From: Muribaculaceae bacterium
Lineage (GTDB): Bacteria > Bacteroidota > Bacteroidia > Bacteroidales > Muribaculaceae
Assembly (NCBI GenBank): GCA_017940245.1
Contig: JAGAYZ010000104.1
Span: forward strand, 1-40,353
DNA length: 40,353 nt
Reading direction: 5' to 3'
A model generated the notes under the pieces. It was not told the origin of the DNA. It did not search any database and was given only the letters and a program-made list of their open reading frames with translations. Below are positions 24,934 to 32,662 of this stretch, in pieces. The first letter of the stretch is position 1; each line of letters starts with the position of its first letter. The position numbers and the translations under genes were made by a program.

Positions 24934-24965
24934 CAAAATTACTATTTTTGACATCATTATTCAAA
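24934..24965 (-). promoter_or_regulatory. Promoter of the 1014-residue secreted protein gene
   Basis: Minus strand TTTG (24962-24965), 20-base spacer, then TAATTTTG (24934-24941). Predicted leader about 95 bases. It lies in the 222-base gap between this gene and the divergent porT, where no gene is visible. Confidence 0.7.
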
Positions 24966-25053
24966 ATCATTTCGGCCAAAAAATTCATTTACTCAATAAA
25001 AAAACTTGCGGGCTTTGCAATATTGCCACAAAAATTGCGTTATAGATTTTACA

Positions 25054-25800
25054 ATGTCTAGATTTATCGCAATAAATATCATACTGGTTGTGCTTGCCGC
25101 TTTATGCTGCTCACCCGCAATGGCACAAGATAACGACAAGATTCTCAACCGGCAATATGCCGACATGAAGCCCATTCACTTTGGCTTCTCGTTTGGCGTG
25201 AATTTCCAGGATCTGCACATCGTCAACAATGGTTTCATCACCGACGACGGCGAGCAGTGGTGGGCCGACATCCCTAACCACTCTCCAGGTTTCTGCGTCA
25301 ATGTGATGGCCGACTGGCGACTGGGCACACACTTCAACCTGCGTCTGGCACCGGGCATGTACTTCGGCAACAAAGTGGTGAAATTCCGTAACAGCCTGGG
25401 CGACCCCGATGCTCCCGAGCGCTCACACTACATCCAGCAGCAGAATGTGAAGACCACCTACATTGTGGCACCCATTGACCTCAAGATTTCGTCGCGCCGC
25501 TACCATAACATGCGTCCCTATTTCACCACCGGCGTGATGCCCATTTTCAATGTGGGCAAGGACCGCAGCGAGCAGTACCGAATCAAGAGCTTCGATGCCA
25601 TGCTCACCGTGGGGTTGGGCTGCGACTTCTACCTGCCCTACTTCAAGCTGTGCCCCGAGGTGAAATTCTGTTTCGGACTGAGAAACATTTTGCAAAAAAA
25701 TCGTCCCGACCTTCAGGACAACCCCGAGTTGTTGCGCTTCACCGACAGCGTCGACAAGATAACTAATAATATGGTGGTGGTCACCTTTTATTTCGAATGA
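25054..25800 (+). CDS. porT: T9SS outer-membrane beta-barrel protein PorT
   Basis: 248 residues from ATG 25054; this start gives a signal peptide (ending CCSPAMAQ), while earlier in-frame codons do not. The mature part is a small beta-barrel with the family pattern HFGFSFGVNFQDLHI, FNLRLAPGMYFG, then KTTYIVAPIDLKISSRRYHN and RPYFTTGVMPIFN, ending in a membrane-strand VVVTFYFE with terminal aromatic. PorT/SprT is an outer-membrane protein needed for T9SS function in Porphyromonas and Flavobacterium. Its stop overlaps the porP start by 4 bases (ATGA), so it is translationally coupled and heads the T9SS operon here. Confidence 0.88.
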   Translation: MSRFIAINIILVVLAALCCSPAMAQDNDKILNRQYADMKPIHFGFSFGVNFQDLHIVNNGFITDDGEQWWADIPNHSPGFCVNVMADWRLGTHFNLRLAPGMYFGNKVVKFRNSLGDPDAPERSHYIQQQNVKTTYIVAPIDLKISSRRYHNMRPYFTTGVMPIFNVGKDRSEQYRIKSFDAMLTVGLGCDFYLPYFKLCPEVKFCFGLRNILQKNRPDLQDNPELLRFTDSVDKITNNMVVVTFYFE

Positions 25801-26768
25801 AAGCAGTTAAGCACATAATCATCATTACCACACTGCTGGTGATCACGCACTTCACCGCACTGGCGCAGGTAGATGCTCAGCTCACACAATACTGGGCCGT
25901 GCCGGCTTATTACAACCCCGCCGCCACGGGCAACATCGACTTCATCCACATCAGCGCCGGCGCACGCCTGCAATGGGTGGGAGTGCGACACGCGCCCATG
26001 ACGTTCATGGCCATGGCCGACATGCCGTTCAAGTTCCTGGGACGACGCTGGGGCACCGGTGTGGTGCTACAACAAGAGAGCATGGGCTTGTACAAGAGCG
26101 TGCATGCACATGCGCAGCTGGCATGGAAAAAACAGATGCTGGGTGGCACTCTGAGCGTGGGCTTGCAACCGGGAATGATCAATGAGACCTTCGACGGCAC
26201 CAAGGTGATTATGCCCGAGGGCGACGAAGAGCATCAAGGCACCGACGATGCCATCCCCACCGGCACGGTGGGTGGCACGGCATTCGACATCTCGGGCGGC
26301 GTGATGTTTACCCACAAGTGGTTCTGGGCCAGCGCTTCGGTGGCACACATCACGGCTCCCACCATCACCATGAAAGTGGAAAACGACGAGGAGAAACAAT
26401 ATGAGTTTGATGCCGGAAGAGTATTTTATTTTATGGCCGGCAGCAATATTCCCATAAAAAATACGTTATTTGAAGTGATGCCATCGGTCATGGTCAAGAG
26501 CGATTTACAGTTCTGGCAGGCCGAAGCCACCGCCCGTGTGCGATACAACAAGTTCTTGAGCCTGGGCGTGGGTTACCGCTACAACGACGCTGTTTCGGTC
26601 ATGGTGGGAGCCGACTACAAGAATTTCTTCTTCGGCTACAGTTACGACTACACCACCAGCGCCATTCGCACCAGCGGTGGCAGTCATGAGGTGTTCTTGC
26701 AATATAATGTGAAGCTGGACATGGGTGAGAAAAACCGCAACAGCCACAAGAGCATCAGAATTATGTAA
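25797..26768 (+). CDS. porP: T9SS outer-membrane protein PorP/SprF
   Basis: 323 residues with signal peptide (ends HFTALAQ) and the PorP/SprF hallmark just after it: DAQLTQYWAVPAYYNPAATG. The rest alternates beta-strands typical of this barrel family (QWVGVRHAPMTFMAMADMPF, GTGVVLQQESMGLYKS, FLSLGVGYRYNDAVSVMVG, FFFGYSYDYTTSAI). PorP/SprF proteins anchor or assist export of T9SS cargo and PorP is encoded just before porK in the canonical locus. The start overlaps porT by 4 bases, and porK begins 52 bases downstream. Confidence 0.95.
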   Translation: MKAVKHIIIITTLLVITHFTALAQVDAQLTQYWAVPAYYNPAATGNIDFIHISAGARLQWVGVRHAPMTFMAMADMPFKFLGRRWGTGVVLQQESMGLYKSVHAHAQLAWKKQMLGGTLSVGLQPGMINETFDGTKVIMPEGDEEHQGTDDAIPTGTVGGTAFDISGGVMFTHKWFWASASVAHITAPTITMKVENDEEKQYEFDAGRVFYFMAGSNIPIKNTLFEVMPSVMVKSDLQFWQAEATARVRYNKFLSLGVGYRYNDAVSVMVGADYKNFFFGYSYDYTTSAIRTSGGSHEVFLQYNVKLDMGEKNRNSHKSIRIM

Positions 26769-26820
26769 ATGAGAACAAACTAGTTCATCGCCCGCTGCGA
26801 TGAGCCAACAAACAAAGAAT

Positions 26821-28251
26821 ATGAAAAAGATTTTGTTGATAATTGCGATTGGTATTGTGATGGTTTCATGTGGAGCCGTGCGCAAGGGCAACACCGCCGG
26901 TGGTGAAGTGACCGGCGTGGGCGCTGCCTCGTTCAGCGAACCCGTGCCCTACGGCATGGTGCTCGTGGATGTGGGTTCCATGCGTGAAGGACCGTCGCAA
27001 CGCGATTCGGTGTGGGGCATCGACTCCACGGCCCACGGCATTTCGGTTGACGCCTTCTGGATGGATGAAACCGAAATCACCAACTCTAAGTACAAGCAGT
27101 TTGTCTACTGGGTGCGCGACTCCATCATCCGTGAGCGCCTGGCCGACCCCGCCTATGGCGGTAACGAAGACTTCAAAATCGAGGAGGACAAGGAAGGAAA
27201 TCCCGTCACTCCGCATCTCGACTGGAGTAAAAACATTCCCTGGAAGAACCCCAGCGAGGACGAGGAACGCGCCATCGAGAGCGTCTACCGCATCAATCCC
27301 ATCACAGGAAAGAAAGAGCTGGATGCCTCGCAGATGAACTATCGGTATGAAATCTACAACCTCACCGAGGCGGCCAAGCGCAAGCACCGCTTCGATGCCA
27401 CTCGACGCGACTACAACACCGACCACGAAACCGACTTCACCGCGCCCACCATCAGCAAGGACACGGCATTTATCGACGACGATGGACGCATCGTGCGCCA
27501 GACCATCACACGCCCGCTGCAGAGCGAGTTCGACTTCGTAAACACCTATATCGTGAACATCTACCCCGACACCACTTGCTGGGTAAACGACTTCGACAAT
27601 GCCTACAACGAGCCTTACGTGCGCATGTACTTTGCCAACGGCAACTACAACAACCACCCCGTGGTGGGCGTGAGCTGGGAACAGGCCAATGCCTTCTGCA
27701 TGTGGCGCACCGAGTTCCTCAAGAAATCACTGGGCAAGGAAGGTGTCTATGTGGAGCCTTTCCGCTTGCCCACCGAAGCTGAATGGGAATTTGCAGCGCG
27801 TGCCGGATATGACCAGAACAAGTATCCCTGGGAGGGCGACCTGCCCATCACCGAAGAAGATGGGTGCTTCTATGCCAACTTCAAGCCCATGGAAGGCAAC
27901 TATGTGAAAGACGGAAGCATCATCACAGCACCCGTGCAGACCTACGAGCCCAACGACTTCGGACTCTACGACATGGCCGGCAACGTGAGTGAATGGACCA
28001 GCACTGCTTATACCGAGAGCATCGACAAGATGACCAGCGACCTCAACCCCGAGTACCGCTACTACGTGGCACAGGAAGACCCCTACAAGATGTCGCGCAA
28101 GATTGTGCGCGGAGGCTCTTGGAAAGACGTGGCCCACAACATCCGCAGCGACATACGCATGTGGGAATACCAGAACGAGCAACGCAGCTACATCGGTTTC
28201 CGCTGCGTGCGATCCAAAGTGGGATTCGGTAAAGTTAAACGTAAAAAATAA
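26821..28251 (+). CDS. porK: T9SS ring lipoprotein PorK/GldK
   Basis: 476 residues. ATG 26821 is preferred over ATG 26800 because it begins a lipoprotein signal (MKKILLIIAIGIVMVSC) with lipobox Cys17. The body is an FGE-sulfatase / SUMF1-like fold: DAFWMDETEITNSKYKQFV, VVGVSWEQANAFCMWR, RLPTEAEWEFAARAG, YPWEG, DFGLYDMAGNVSEWTS, RGGSWKD and GFRCVRS. PorK with PorN forms the periplasmic ring attached to the outer membrane. Catalytic residues of formylglycine enzymes are not expected. porL follows after 54 bases. Confidence 0.97.
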   Translation: MKKILLIIAIGIVMVSCGAVRKGNTAGGEVTGVGAASFSEPVPYGMVLVDVGSMREGPSQRDSVWGIDSTAHGISVDAFWMDETEITNSKYKQFVYWVRDSIIRERLADPAYGGNEDFKIEEDKEGNPVTPHLDWSKNIPWKNPSEDEERAIESVYRINPITGKKELDASQMNYRYEIYNLTEAAKRKHRFDATRRDYNTDHETDFTAPTISKDTAFIDDDGRIVRQTITRPLQSEFDFVNTYIVNIYPDTTCWVNDFDNAYNEPYVRMYFANGNYNNHPVVGVSWEQANAFCMWRTEFLKKSLGKEGVYVEPFRLPTEAEWEFAARAGYDQNKYPWEGDLPITEEDGCFYANFKPMEGNYVKDGSIITAPVQTYEPNDFGLYDMAGNVSEWTSTAYTESIDKMTSDLNPEYRYYVAQEDPYKMSRKIVRGGSWKDVAHNIRSDIRMWEYQNEQRSYIGFRCVRSKVGFGKVKRKK

Positions 28252-28305
28252 TTGAATTAACGTTGCATCGCGTCTTTCGCATCTTGCATCTTAAAATATA
28301 CTACA

Positions 28306-29304
28306 ATGAGTAAGAATCAAATCACGAAATTTCTCTCTGGCGATGCCGGACAGCGTTTCTTTAACTTCGCATATAGTATTGGTGCCGCAGTGGTCATCTG
28401 GGGTGCCCTGTTCAAAATTCTGCACTTAACCGGTGGCAACACACTGCTCAGTATCGGTATGGGCACCGAGGTGCTCATGTTCTTGCTGACGGCCTTCGAC
28501 CGCCCCGAGAAGCAATATAAGTGGGAAGAAGTATTCCCTGTGCTGGCCACACACGACCCCGAGGACCAGGTAGACCTCAACGCCACGATGGGTGGCGGTG
28601 GAGGCACAGTCATCATAGGCGGTGCCGGAGGTAGTGCCGTGGAAGGTGAATACACCGGTGAGGGAACAGCCGCTAGCGCCATGACCGTGACCGGAGCACA
28701 AGCCAAGGGGGCCGTAGGCATCGGATCGGCCGTCGACCTCAGTCCCGAAGACACGCTCTCGCTCAGCGAGAGCATCGCCAAGATGGCCGCTGCAAGCGAC
28801 CAACTCAGCCGCATGGCCGAGCTCACCGACGCCACACAGCAATACCTCAGCCAGATGGCCGGCATCAGCGAGCAGATGGAACGACTCGCAGCCACCACCA
28901 CTGCGCTCAACCAGGTGAGCGAGACCCTGCTCTCGAGCTACAAGGCCATCACCGACAACAGCGGCGGCATCAGCGAGAGCTCTACCGGATACGTGCAGCA
29001 GATGGATGCACTGAACCGCAACATCAGCGGCCTGAACACCATCTACGAGATTCAGCTCAAGAGCATCAGCTCGCAGCTCGATAGCATCGACCGCGTGAAC
29101 CGCAGCATGAAGGACATCCGCGACATGTATGAGAAATCGGCCGCCGAAAGCGCACACTATTGCGATGAGACCGAAAAGATGGCTCGCTACATGAAGCAGC
29201 TCAACAGCGTCTACGAGAAGATGATCAAGGCCATGACCGTGAACATGTACCGTCCCATGCCCGGAATGCCCGGCCTCGACGACAATCAGGACGAGAACGC
29301 GTAA
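28306..29304 (+). CDS. porL: T9SS inner-membrane motor protein PorL/GldL
   Basis: 332 residues. Two TM helices at ~18-41 and ~46-65 carry the GldL signature: FFNFAYSIGAAVVIWGALFK then TLLSIGMGTEVLMFLLTAFD, with a membrane glutamate (Glu55) of the kind thought to conduct protons. KQYKWEEVFP follows. A Gly-rich stretch (~95-125) precedes a long helical cytoplasmic part (LSRMAELTDATQQYLSQMAG, repeated LN/IS heptads) likely to be coiled coil. PorL and PorM form the proton-driven rotary motor powering T9SS export. The length is within the range for Bacteroidales GldL. Confidence 0.97.
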   Translation: MSKNQITKFLSGDAGQRFFNFAYSIGAAVVIWGALFKILHLTGGNTLLSIGMGTEVLMFLLTAFDRPEKQYKWEEVFPVLATHDPEDQVDLNATMGGGGGTVIIGGAGGSAVEGEYTGEGTAASAMTVTGAQAKGAVGIGSAVDLSPEDTLSLSESIAKMAAASDQLSRMAELTDATQQYLSQMAGISEQMERLAATTTALNQVSETLLSSYKAITDNSGGISESSTGYVQQMDALNRNISGLNTIYEIQLKSISSQLDSIDRVNRSMKDIRDMYEKSAAESAHYCDETEKMARYMKQLNSVYEKMIKAMTVNMYRPMPGMPGLDDNQDENA

Positions 29305-29362
29305 TCAAAACGCAACGTGATAACTGAACTGAATTAATATATACATCTAACCAGATAATAAC

Positions 29363-30946
29363 GTGGCAGGAAGAAACCAATCGGTCAGTCGCATGTCTCC
29401 GCGACAGAAGATGATAAACCTCATGTATATCGTCCTCACCGCCATGCTGGCACTCAATGTGTCGAGCGACGTGCTCAACGGCTTCAGTCAGGTAGAAGAC
29501 GGCCTTTCACGTTTCAACCGTACCATCACGGCGCGCAACCAGGCGCTGTATGCCCAACTGCAGGAATTCAACCAAAAGAATCCCGACAAGGGAAAGGTAT
29601 GGCTTGACAAGGCCACCGAAGTGCGTGCGGCTACCGACAAACTTTACAGTTACATCGATTCTCTGAAATATGAAATCGTGCGCGCTGCCGACGGCGAAGG
29701 TGCCGACGTGCGCAACATCATAAACGACGATAACCTCGACGCAGCTTCGCAGGTGATGCTGCCCCCCACCGGCAAGAAGGGCAAACAACTGCGACTGCTT
29801 ATCGACCAGTATCGCGACTATATCACCTCGTTTATCGACGACCCGCAAAGGGCCGACAACTTGCGACAGGCGCTCTCTACCACCCCCCGCAAGACCAAGG
29901 AAGGCGGCGAAGGCAACAAAAAACAGTGGGAAGAAATCATGTTTGAGAGCATGCCCACCATCGCAGCCGTCACACTGCTGTCGAAACTACAGAACGACAT
30001 CCGCTATGCCGAGGGCGAGGTTCTCAACCAGCTCATCACCAACGTCGACCTGGGCGACCTGCGTGTGAACCTGGTCAACGCATTCGTGGTGCCACAATCG
30101 CGCATCGTGATGCGAGGCACAAAGTATAGCGCCAACATCGTGCTGGCAGCCGTCGACACCACTCAGCGACCTGTAGTATATGTCAACGGCGTGCGACTAG
30201 GCAACGACCGAGGACTCTACGAAGTGGGTGCCACCTCGGCCGGCAAGCACGAATACTCGGGCTACATCGAGGTGCTGGGACGTGACGGCAGCATCACTCG
30301 CCGTGACTTCAAGAGCGACTACACCGTCATCGACCCGCTTGCCACCGTGAGCGCCACCATGATGAATGTGTTCTACGCCGGTATCAACAACCCCGTGTCG
30401 ATTGCCGTGCCGGGAGTGCCCGAAAATTCCATCTCAGCCTCCATGACCAACGGCTCGCTCGTCAAGGGAGCTAATGGTGGATGGATTGCACACCCCACAC
30501 AGGTGGGGGCCGAATGTGTGATTACCGTCACTGCCGAAATGGACGGTCAGCGCACCAACGTGGGCACCACCTCATTCCGCGTGCGCAAGCTGCCCGATCC
30601 CGCTCCATTCATCTCCACCACCGACGCCAAGGGCAACCCCAGCCGCTACAAGGGCGGACGTCCCTTCCCCAAGGCATCGCTATTGGCCGCTAAGGGACTC
30701 GATGCCGCTATCGACGACGACATCCTCAACATCGACTACCGCGTGGTGAGCTTCGAGACCGTGATGTTTGACCAGATGGGCAACGCCATACCCGAAATCT
30801 CGGCCGGAGCCAACTTTAGTGAGCGCCAGAAAGCAGCCATCAAGCGCCTGCAACACGGAAAGCGATTCTACATCAGCAAGGTGAAAGCAACCGGCCCCGA
30901 TGGCATCACTCGCGACATCTCGCCCATGGAGGTGATTGTAAACTGA
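29363..30946 (+). CDS. porM: T9SS motor/shaft protein PorM/GldM, GTG start
   Basis: 527 residues. A GTG at 29363 gives MAGRNQSVSRMSPRQKMINL, matching the MAG...SPRQKMI N-terminus of GldM; the next ATG (29393) would remove the first ten residues. One TM helix at ~18-36 (MINLMYIVLTAMLALNVSSD) is followed by the periplasmic shaft: helical D1 (to ~225) and beta domains D2-D4 (SYSGYIEVLG-like, VIDPLATVSATMMNVFYAGI, NPVSIAVPGVPENSISASMT, ending DISPMEVIVN). PorM spans the periplasm and couples the PorL motor to the PorKN ring. porN follows after 31 bases. Confidence 0.97.
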   Translation: MAGRNQSVSRMSPRQKMINLMYIVLTAMLALNVSSDVLNGFSQVEDGLSRFNRTITARNQALYAQLQEFNQKNPDKGKVWLDKATEVRAATDKLYSYIDSLKYEIVRAADGEGADVRNIINDDNLDAASQVMLPPTGKKGKQLRLLIDQYRDYITSFIDDPQRADNLRQALSTTPRKTKEGGEGNKKQWEEIMFESMPTIAAVTLLSKLQNDIRYAEGEVLNQLITNVDLGDLRVNLVNAFVVPQSRIVMRGTKYSANIVLAAVDTTQRPVVYVNGVRLGNDRGLYEVGATSAGKHEYSGYIEVLGRDGSITRRDFKSDYTVIDPLATVSATMMNVFYAGINNPVSIAVPGVPENSISASMTNGSLVKGANGGWIAHPTQVGAECVITVTAEMDGQRTNVGTTSFRVRKLPDPAPFISTTDAKGNPSRYKGGRPFPKASLLAAKGLDAAIDDDILNIDYRVVSFETVMFDQMGNAIPEISAGANFSERQKAAIKRLQHGKRFYISKVKATGPDGITRDISPMEVIVN

Positions 30947-30977
30947 CATTAACCACACACACTTAAAATATAGCGTA

Positions 30978-32117
30978 ATGAAAACGTTCAAAATCATAGC
31001 GGCACTCTTGCTTGTGGCACTGGCCACCAGCACTGCCAGTGCGCAAGTGGTGAAAAAAGACGGCAACGACCGCAAGAAGAAAGACGACAGCGGTGTGACC
31101 ATCACCGACCGTCAACAGGCCTTCTACGAGGTGAAAACTCCCAGCGATGCCGACTTGCAGTGGATGAAGGTCATCTACCGCCAGCTCGACCTCACCGTGG
31201 GAAAGAACCCGGCTCTCTATTATCCCGAAGAACCTAACGAAGACGGACAGAGTCTGTTCTTCATCATCATGCGACTGCTGGCCAACGACCAAATCACCGC
31301 CTATGAATACCTCGACGGCCGCGAAATGTTCACCGATGAGTATAAAATCAAGGTGTCGGAAATGCTCGACCGCTTCCATGTGATGTTCTCAGAGGCAAAA
31401 GGCAGCAACGAGAAGCACCCGAAATATGTGATTGAAGACGCCGACATTCCGGGCAACGAGATTCTCTCCTACTACATCATCGAACGATGGGAGTTTGACA
31501 CGCGCTCCAATCAGATGAAGACGCGCGTTGAGGCTCTATGCCCCGTGTTGCACCGCACCGACGAGTTTGGTGGCGAAGCTATCAAGTACCCCATGTTCTG
31601 GGTCAAGCTCAACGACATTCGCCCCTACATCGCCAACCAGTACGTCTTCACCGACGACGACAACAACCTGTCGCGCTACAGCCTCGACGACTTCTTCAAA
31701 CTGGGCATGTACACGGGCGAAATCTATAAGACCAAGAACTTGCGCAACCTCTCGCTGCGCCAGCAATTTCCCGAGGACGAAGCCTACAAAACGGCCCAAG
31801 ACAGCATTGAAAACCGCCTGCAAGCATTCAATAAAGACCTGTGGGTGCCCGACCGCGAAGAGCTTCAAGCTCGCATCAAGGCCGCCAAAGAAAAAGCGGC
31901 CGAAGAAGCCGGAGAAACCGTAACCGACGAGAATACCGAGGGTGAGGAGAAGGGCGATCTCACCACCGTGCGAGGCGCTAAGACCAAAGAGAAGGTCAAG
32001 AAAGAGCGTCAGCGCGAAAACCGCATCAAGCAACGCAAAGCCAAAATCAAGAGCCGTAATGGCGGCGGTGGAGGCAGCACAGCTGTGAAGTCGGTGCGCA
32101 ACCGCAAGAGAAAATAA
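30978..32117 (+). CDS. porN: T9SS ring protein PorN/GldN
   Basis: 379 residues with signal peptide (MKTFKIIAALLLVALATSTASA). Conserved GldN segments include VIYRQLDLTVGKNPALYYP, FFIIMRLLANDQITAYEYL, FWVKLNDIRPYIANQYVF and DDFFKLGMYTGEIYKTKNL. The C-terminal ~90 residues are a charged Lys/Arg/Glu-rich coiled-coil-like tail ending in a Gly stretch and RNRKRK, longer than in the compact P. gingivalis protein as far as I recall. PorN binds PorK to form the 50-nm outer-membrane ring and contacts PorM. It is the last gene of the operon; a strong terminator follows at 32137. Confidence 0.96.
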   Translation: MKTFKIIAALLLVALATSTASAQVVKKDGNDRKKKDDSGVTITDRQQAFYEVKTPSDADLQWMKVIYRQLDLTVGKNPALYYPEEPNEDGQSLFFIIMRLLANDQITAYEYLDGREMFTDEYKIKVSEMLDRFHVMFSEAKGSNEKHPKYVIEDADIPGNEILSYYIIERWEFDTRSNQMKTRVEALCPVLHRTDEFGGEAIKYPMFWVKLNDIRPYIANQYVFTDDDNNLSRYSLDDFFKLGMYTGEIYKTKNLRNLSLRQQFPEDEAYKTAQDSIENRLQAFNKDLWVPDREELQARIKAAKEKAAEEAGETVTDENTEGEEKGDLTTVRGAKTKEKVKKERQRENRIKQRKAKIKSRNGGGGGSTAVKSVRNRKRK

Positions 32118-32136
32118 ACCAGTGATTCTTACACTC

Positions 32137-32173
32137 AACAAAGGCAGATTCCTCGCAATCCGCCTTTGTTTTT
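32137..32173 (+). terminator. Rho-independent terminator of the por operon
   Basis: AACAAAGGC-a-GATT pairs with AATC-c-GCCTTTGTT (one mismatch) around CCTCGC, followed by TTT. It starts 20 bases after the porN stop. Confidence 0.88.
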
Positions 32174-32189
32174 AAACCCATCACACACT

Positions 32190-32498
32190 ATGAGCCTTCA
32201 CCCAAAATTCATTCTCACGGCCGACGGGCACCTGCGACTGGGCATGGTGCATCTGCATCGCGAGCTCATTGAGCCCGAAGATCACTGCATAGGTGGCGGA
32301 TTCTTCCGTTTCGACACCCACACGCTTAGGCTCGTGCTCGAACACGCATCCTACGATTACGGCCCGCCACAATGGAGCCGCGTGGATCATATCATCATTC
32401 CACGCGACTACCAGGGACTCACACCCGTTTATTTAATCAGCGAGTGGAACGACGAGCACATCAACTTGCTCGACACTCACACCGTCACCTACGAGTAA
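32190..32498 (+). CDS. Small conserved-looking cytoplasmic protein of unknown function
   Basis: 102 residues from ATG 32190 (an upstream TTG lies inside the por terminator and is unlikely). No signal peptide or TM segment. The sequence opens LHPKFILTADGHLRLGMVHL and contains a GGGFFRFD turn and a C-terminal IINLLDTH-like strand pattern, suggesting a compact alpha-beta or all-beta fold. I recall similar short proteins in Bacteroides and Prevotella annotated only as hypothetical, but cannot assign a family. It is a single gene between two hairpin terminators (32137-32173 and 32528-32570), so it may be expressed on its own or by read-through from the por operon. Codon use matches its neighbours. 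Confidence 0.7.
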   Translation: MSLHPKFILTADGHLRLGMVHLHRELIEPEDHCIGGGFFRFDTHTLRLVLEHASYDYGPPQWSRVDHIIIPRDYQGLTPVYLISEWNDEHINLLDTHTVTYE

Positions 32499-32527
32499 CA
32501 CCGGTCACGGCGCAAATAATCCACGAA

Positions 32528-32570
32528 AATAGGGCTGCGCAAATCCCGTCGAATTTGCGCAGCCCCTATT
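32528..32570. terminator. Strong hairpin terminator between convergent genes
   Basis: TAGGGCTGCGCAAAT pairs with ATTTGCGCAGCCCCTA (16 bp with a single bulged G) around CCCGTCGA. It lies between the small gene ending at 32498 and the minus-strand gene ending at 32663, with A and T runs on the outsides. Confidence 0.8.
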
Positions 32571-32634
32571 ATTCCTCACGACTCTCAGAGTCCACTGAGT
32601 AGCAGGAACTCTCAGAATTTACCGAGGCAAGAAA

Positions 32635-32662
32635 TCATTCATTGTTCATTGTTAATTATTAA
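32635..32662. repeat. AT-rich short repeat next to a surface-gene stop codon
   Basis: The unit TTCATTG occurs twice, then TTAATTATTAATTA, immediately after the TAA stop (32663-32665, minus strand) of the LRR/dockerin gene. It parallels the units at 5354-5385 and 7451-7478. Confidence 0.5.
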
